Source of the DNA: Silene conica
Lineage: Eukaryota; Streptophyta; Magnoliopsida; Caryophyllales; Caryophyllaceae
Direction: 5' to 3'
Length of the DNA: 64,000 bases
Assembly: GCA_029255685.2 (NCBI GenBank)
Contig: CM055318.2
Coordinates: 4,593,001-4,657,000 of the forward strand
Shown here piece after piece: positions 62,301-64,000 of this stretch. The notes beneath the pieces are model-generated. The model was not told where the DNA came from, did not search any database, and was given only the letters and a program-made list of their open reading frames with translations. Positions within the stretch are counted from its first letter, which is position 1, and every line of letters begins with the position of its first letter. Made by a program: the position numbers and the translations under genes.

Positions 62301-62845
62301 TTGAACCCAATTTCACTTCCAAATCATTGAGTTTTCCAAACGCCTCAAATGTCTCAATTACGGAACTCAATTACAATTTTAGGTTCCTAAACATAATCTT
62401 ACACATTTCTAAAAATAATCACACTTTACTATTCATCAACAGCAATAACAAAAACAACATTAACCCAGTGCCGAAATCGCTCTAACAAAATACATTAGCA
62501 TCACAATTTTCTATCATAATTCAACAATTTCATAATCACAAGCAAGAAACACAAACCAGGATCATGCGCAATGATAGAATGACTCCTAGAAAGCGGAGTA
62601 ACAGGCCGCTTCCCGGAAACAGGCGTAACCGACCTCTTCCCGGTCCGTTCAGAATTAGGGTTTGCAGCAACAGACGAAGACTTCGACGATCGACTCGACT
62701 GATGATTTTGCACACCACCACCGCCATTACCACCACCAGCAGCATTGACACTCTTAGTCAATGAATTGGTAGAGAGGTTAAGTAAAGAAGCAGAAGAGGG
62801 TGTCTGCCATGTTTGTCTCTCTTTACCCGATCGTTGCGTCGCCAT
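47306..62845 (-). CDS. ARK1: armadillo-repeat kinesin (KIN-U/ARK family, ARK1-like)
   Basis: Twenty-one exons on the minus strand: 62557-62845, 60872-60972, 60066-60188, 59514-59699, 59115-59336, 58864-59023, 58027-58176, 56761-56849, 55416-55628, 54486-54620, 53663-53842, 53132-53455, 52445-52570, 52229-52357, 52001-52118, 51792-51884, 50303-50428, 48609-48734, 48262-48405, 48048-48176, 47306-47457; about 1,104 aa. A Ser/Gly-rich N-terminus precedes the motor domain ([15 protein letters not shown]-loop GQTGTGKT 185-192; SSRSH 299-303; VDLAGSE 349-355). A long coiled coil spans about 440-809, then armadillo repeats from about 849 to the end ([64 protein letters not shown]). These kinesins bind microtubules and act in growth and organisation of microtubules and root-hair tip growth. 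The tail fits ARK1/KIN-UC best, but ARK2 and ARK3 are not excluded. The donor of intron 15 reads GA, not GT (see findings). Confidence 0.92.
48943..49164. mobile_element. PIF/Harbinger-type MITE, family 1 copy b, in kinesin intron 17
   Basis: A 222 bp element with inverted ends (GGCCCTGTTCTTTCTGG and CCGAAAAGAACAGGGCC) and perfect TAA flanks (48940-48942, 49165-49167). Read in reverse it aligns with the element at 2912-3134 almost end to end (CTGAAACGAGCTGAATTGAA, TTTTGTGAAGAGATTAA and AAATAAAACTTAAC are shared). Confidence 0.87.
54830..55205 (-). mobile_element. 5'-truncated LINE (non-LTR retrotransposon) in kinesin intron 9
   Basis: Lies in intron 9 (54621-55415). On the minus strand the fragment begins inside the last part of a reverse-transcriptase frame ([19 protein letters not shown], like the conserved W..W..RN...F motif near the end of plant LINE ORF2). 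It continues through tandem tail motifs (about 30 bp units containing GATGTCTTTTTGTAGAT-like text) and ends in TTACC plus a run of ten A. A 7 bp direct repeat CCACAAC flanks it (54823-54829 and 55206-55212), consistent with target-primed insertion. It is in the same orientation as the kinesin. Non-functional. Confidence 0.7.
56979..57437. mobile_element. CpG-rich inverted-repeat element in kinesin intron 7
   Basis: A 459 bp element with inverted ends (CTTAGTTTGAAGAGGCGC and GCGCCTTTTTAAACTAAG). Both arms are packed with GGCGC/GCGCC words (for example AGGCGCAAGGCGCACC and GGCGCGCCTCAGGCGCGCC), while the centre is AT-rich. Near-identical direct repeats flank it (AAAAGTAATAT at 56968-56978, AAAAGTATAT at 57438-57447), suggesting a 9-11 bp target duplication and a Mutator-like origin. 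No coding frame. Its GC and CpG content contrasts sharply with the surrounding AT-rich intron. Confidence 0.7.
58322..58584. mobile_element. Stowaway-like MITE in kinesin intron 6
   Basis: A 263 bp element with weak inverted ends (CTACCTTGTTTCGTTTTACA and ATATAAAAACAAACAGAAGG) flanked by TA (58320-58321, 58585-58586). More diverged than the copy at 7262. Confidence 0.6.
58587..58730 (-). mobile_element. LINE 3'-tail fragment in kinesin intron 6
   Basis: Three or more units of the tail motif: GTGATGCCCATGTACAAAAA, then GATATCATAGAG; CGCATCTACACAAAGATAT; CATCTACAAAAAGACATCA; and GTGACGCCCATAT. It matches the tail of the LINE at 54830-55205, in the same orientation, and abuts the MITE before it. 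Confidence 0.6.
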
Positions 62846-63209
62846 TGTTGAAGATTATAGTATAATAATAAAGATTAAACTTTGAATTGAAGAAGAATGA
62901 AGAAAGTAAGAAATGTGGGTTTTTGTTGTTGTTGTTTGGAGAAAGTGAAATGGGGAAATGGTGATAGATTGTTGTTCGTCATTGATTGATTGAAAGAGAA
63001 AATGATTGAAGGAAAGAAGGAAGATAGTGGGTTGCACGATGTAGTACACAAACTGGGACTTCGTCTACTAACTATTCTATTCTCTCAAGCTATCAATGTA
63101 TGATTGAGAGAGAGGTGTAAAGATGGAGAAAAAAGGCTTCCTTCTTATTTTTTCGAGGAGGTAGCCGGTAGGGTCGTAGACTCGTACGGATGTCAAATGT
63201 CAATCGTTA
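62846..63209. other. upstream region of the kinesin gene
   Basis: Expected to contain the kinesin 5' UTR and core promoter (minus strand). It is purine-rich near the ATG on the plus strand, so the leader is pyrimidine-rich on the coding strand. I could not place a TATA box with confidence. Confidence 0.45.
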
Positions 63210-63530
63210 CACTAGGTAGCCCATGAAATTTAAGACACGGGACACGACATTTAAATATAATAAAAAAATATATTTTATGGCTATAAATAATGTATACTTT
63301 TATTTTTATTATGTATTTGAAGTTAAATCCAAACGAGTAAAGGTACAATTCGACATTTATTATAACTAATTCTCATTTTTCCACTCAAATTCATCTTTTA
63401 ATCGATCTTTTTTAAAATTTTATACCCCGTCTAAGCTATAATATGTTTTGACATGTGTTCAATGAGTGTCGGGTGTCCGAGTGTCGGACACGGGACGACT
63501 AATTAGGAGAAGTGTCCGTGCTACCTAGTG
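63210..63530. mobile_element. 'ctaggtagc' inverted-repeat element upstream of the kinesin
   Basis: A 321 bp element with inverted ends CACTAGGTAGC and GCTACCTAGTG. Inner words (ACACGGGACACGAC, GTGTCGGGTGTCCGAGTGTC, GAAGTGTCCGTG) match the element at 39258-39756 in reverse orientation. CGTTA occurs next to both ends but not at perfectly equivalent positions, so the target duplication is unsure. Confidence 0.65.
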
Positions 63531-64000
63531 ACGTTATACCATCCTAAGTAGAAGGTCGCCTTCATCGGGTTATCAACCTTATTTATCTGGACCAACTTAT
63601 ACCCTCTCAAGTAGAAGGTCATAACCTAGATCACCAATCCAATTATTTTTCCACGTTCCAACATTTTCAATCACTTTCGGTAAAGCAATTGTGTATTGCC
63701 ATGTGGAAGGTCACCATTTAGTGACCTCTTCTTATTCAGGATCGGCAATTGACCTCAACTTATTCAAGGTCGAGCTAATTATCGTCTAATGTCTTGTTAA
63801 TTAGGTAATTAGGGAGATACCCAACAAGATCGCGACCCAGTTGGCGACCTTGCATGGGGATGGTCTTATGGGCGAACCCGGCTAAGAGTAACCATAATTG
63901 TGTTCATTGGAGGAGTTCTTAATAGATGAACGAACTGATACCATTATTTGTAGAAGAATTTGGTTCATGACTGTATATGGACTCATCTTTGAGAATTTTA
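63531..64000. other. window end, no gene seen
   Basis: The only structure noticed is a short direct repeat: TTATACCATCCTAAGTAGAA (63534 onward) and TTATACCCTCTCAAGTAGAA (about 61 bp later), each followed by GGTC, with further GGTC/GACC words downstream. No coding frame is supported. Confidence 0.45.

Overview
This is a nuclear genome segment from a eudicot plant. Genes are split into many short exons with GT-AG introns, and the intergenic DNA and introns are AT-rich and full of small transposons. The predicted proteins are plant-specific or plant-type: a SOG1-like NAC factor, a plant GT17 glycosyltransferase, an arabinogalactan protein and an armadillo-repeat kinesin. The sequence does not fix the species or family. 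All gene models below were built by joining exons by hand from splice sites, reading phase and remembered family sequence; no alignment was run.

Layout. (1) 1-1671, + strand: 3' half of a SOG1-type NAC gene, cut by the window edge. (2) 3967-6078, - strand: a two-exon GT17 gene encoding a Golgi-type N-acetylglucosaminyltransferase-like protein. (3) 6079-11852: about 5.8 kb of gene-free DNA holding two Stowaway MITEs, a triplicated repeat and a nest of 'gagcaat' MITEs. (4) 11853-12293, + strand: a single-exon classical arabinogalactan protein, followed within 110 bp by a 1.09 kb transposon with long inverted ends. (5) 15671-20187, + strand: a six-exon gene for a protein with a bromodomain-associated NET domain but no bromodomain. 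(6) 22238-46137, + strand: a 32-exon gene of 24 kb for THO complex subunit 2 (about 1,854 aa). (7) 47306-62845, - strand: a 21-exon gene of 15.5 kb for an armadillo-repeat kinesin (KIN-U/ARK type, about 1,104 aa), convergent with THO2. (8) 62846-64000: upstream DNA of the kinesin with another inverted-repeat element.

Functionally this is ordinary gene-rich plant DNA: DNA-damage transcription (SOG1), glycan modification (GT17), cell-surface proteoglycan (AGP), probable chromatin (NET), mRNP assembly and export (THO2), and microtubule dynamics (kinesin). Nothing shows the genes acting together. I found no CRISPR, operon-like or clearly new multi-gene system. The most noteworthy signals are a GA dinucleotide where the GT splice donor of kinesin intron 15 should be; several complete MITEs with target-site duplications (including nested ones); a 459 bp CpG-rich inverted-repeat element in a kinesin intron; repeated 3' fragments of one LINE family in introns; and C27, G27 and (AT)68 tracts inside introns.
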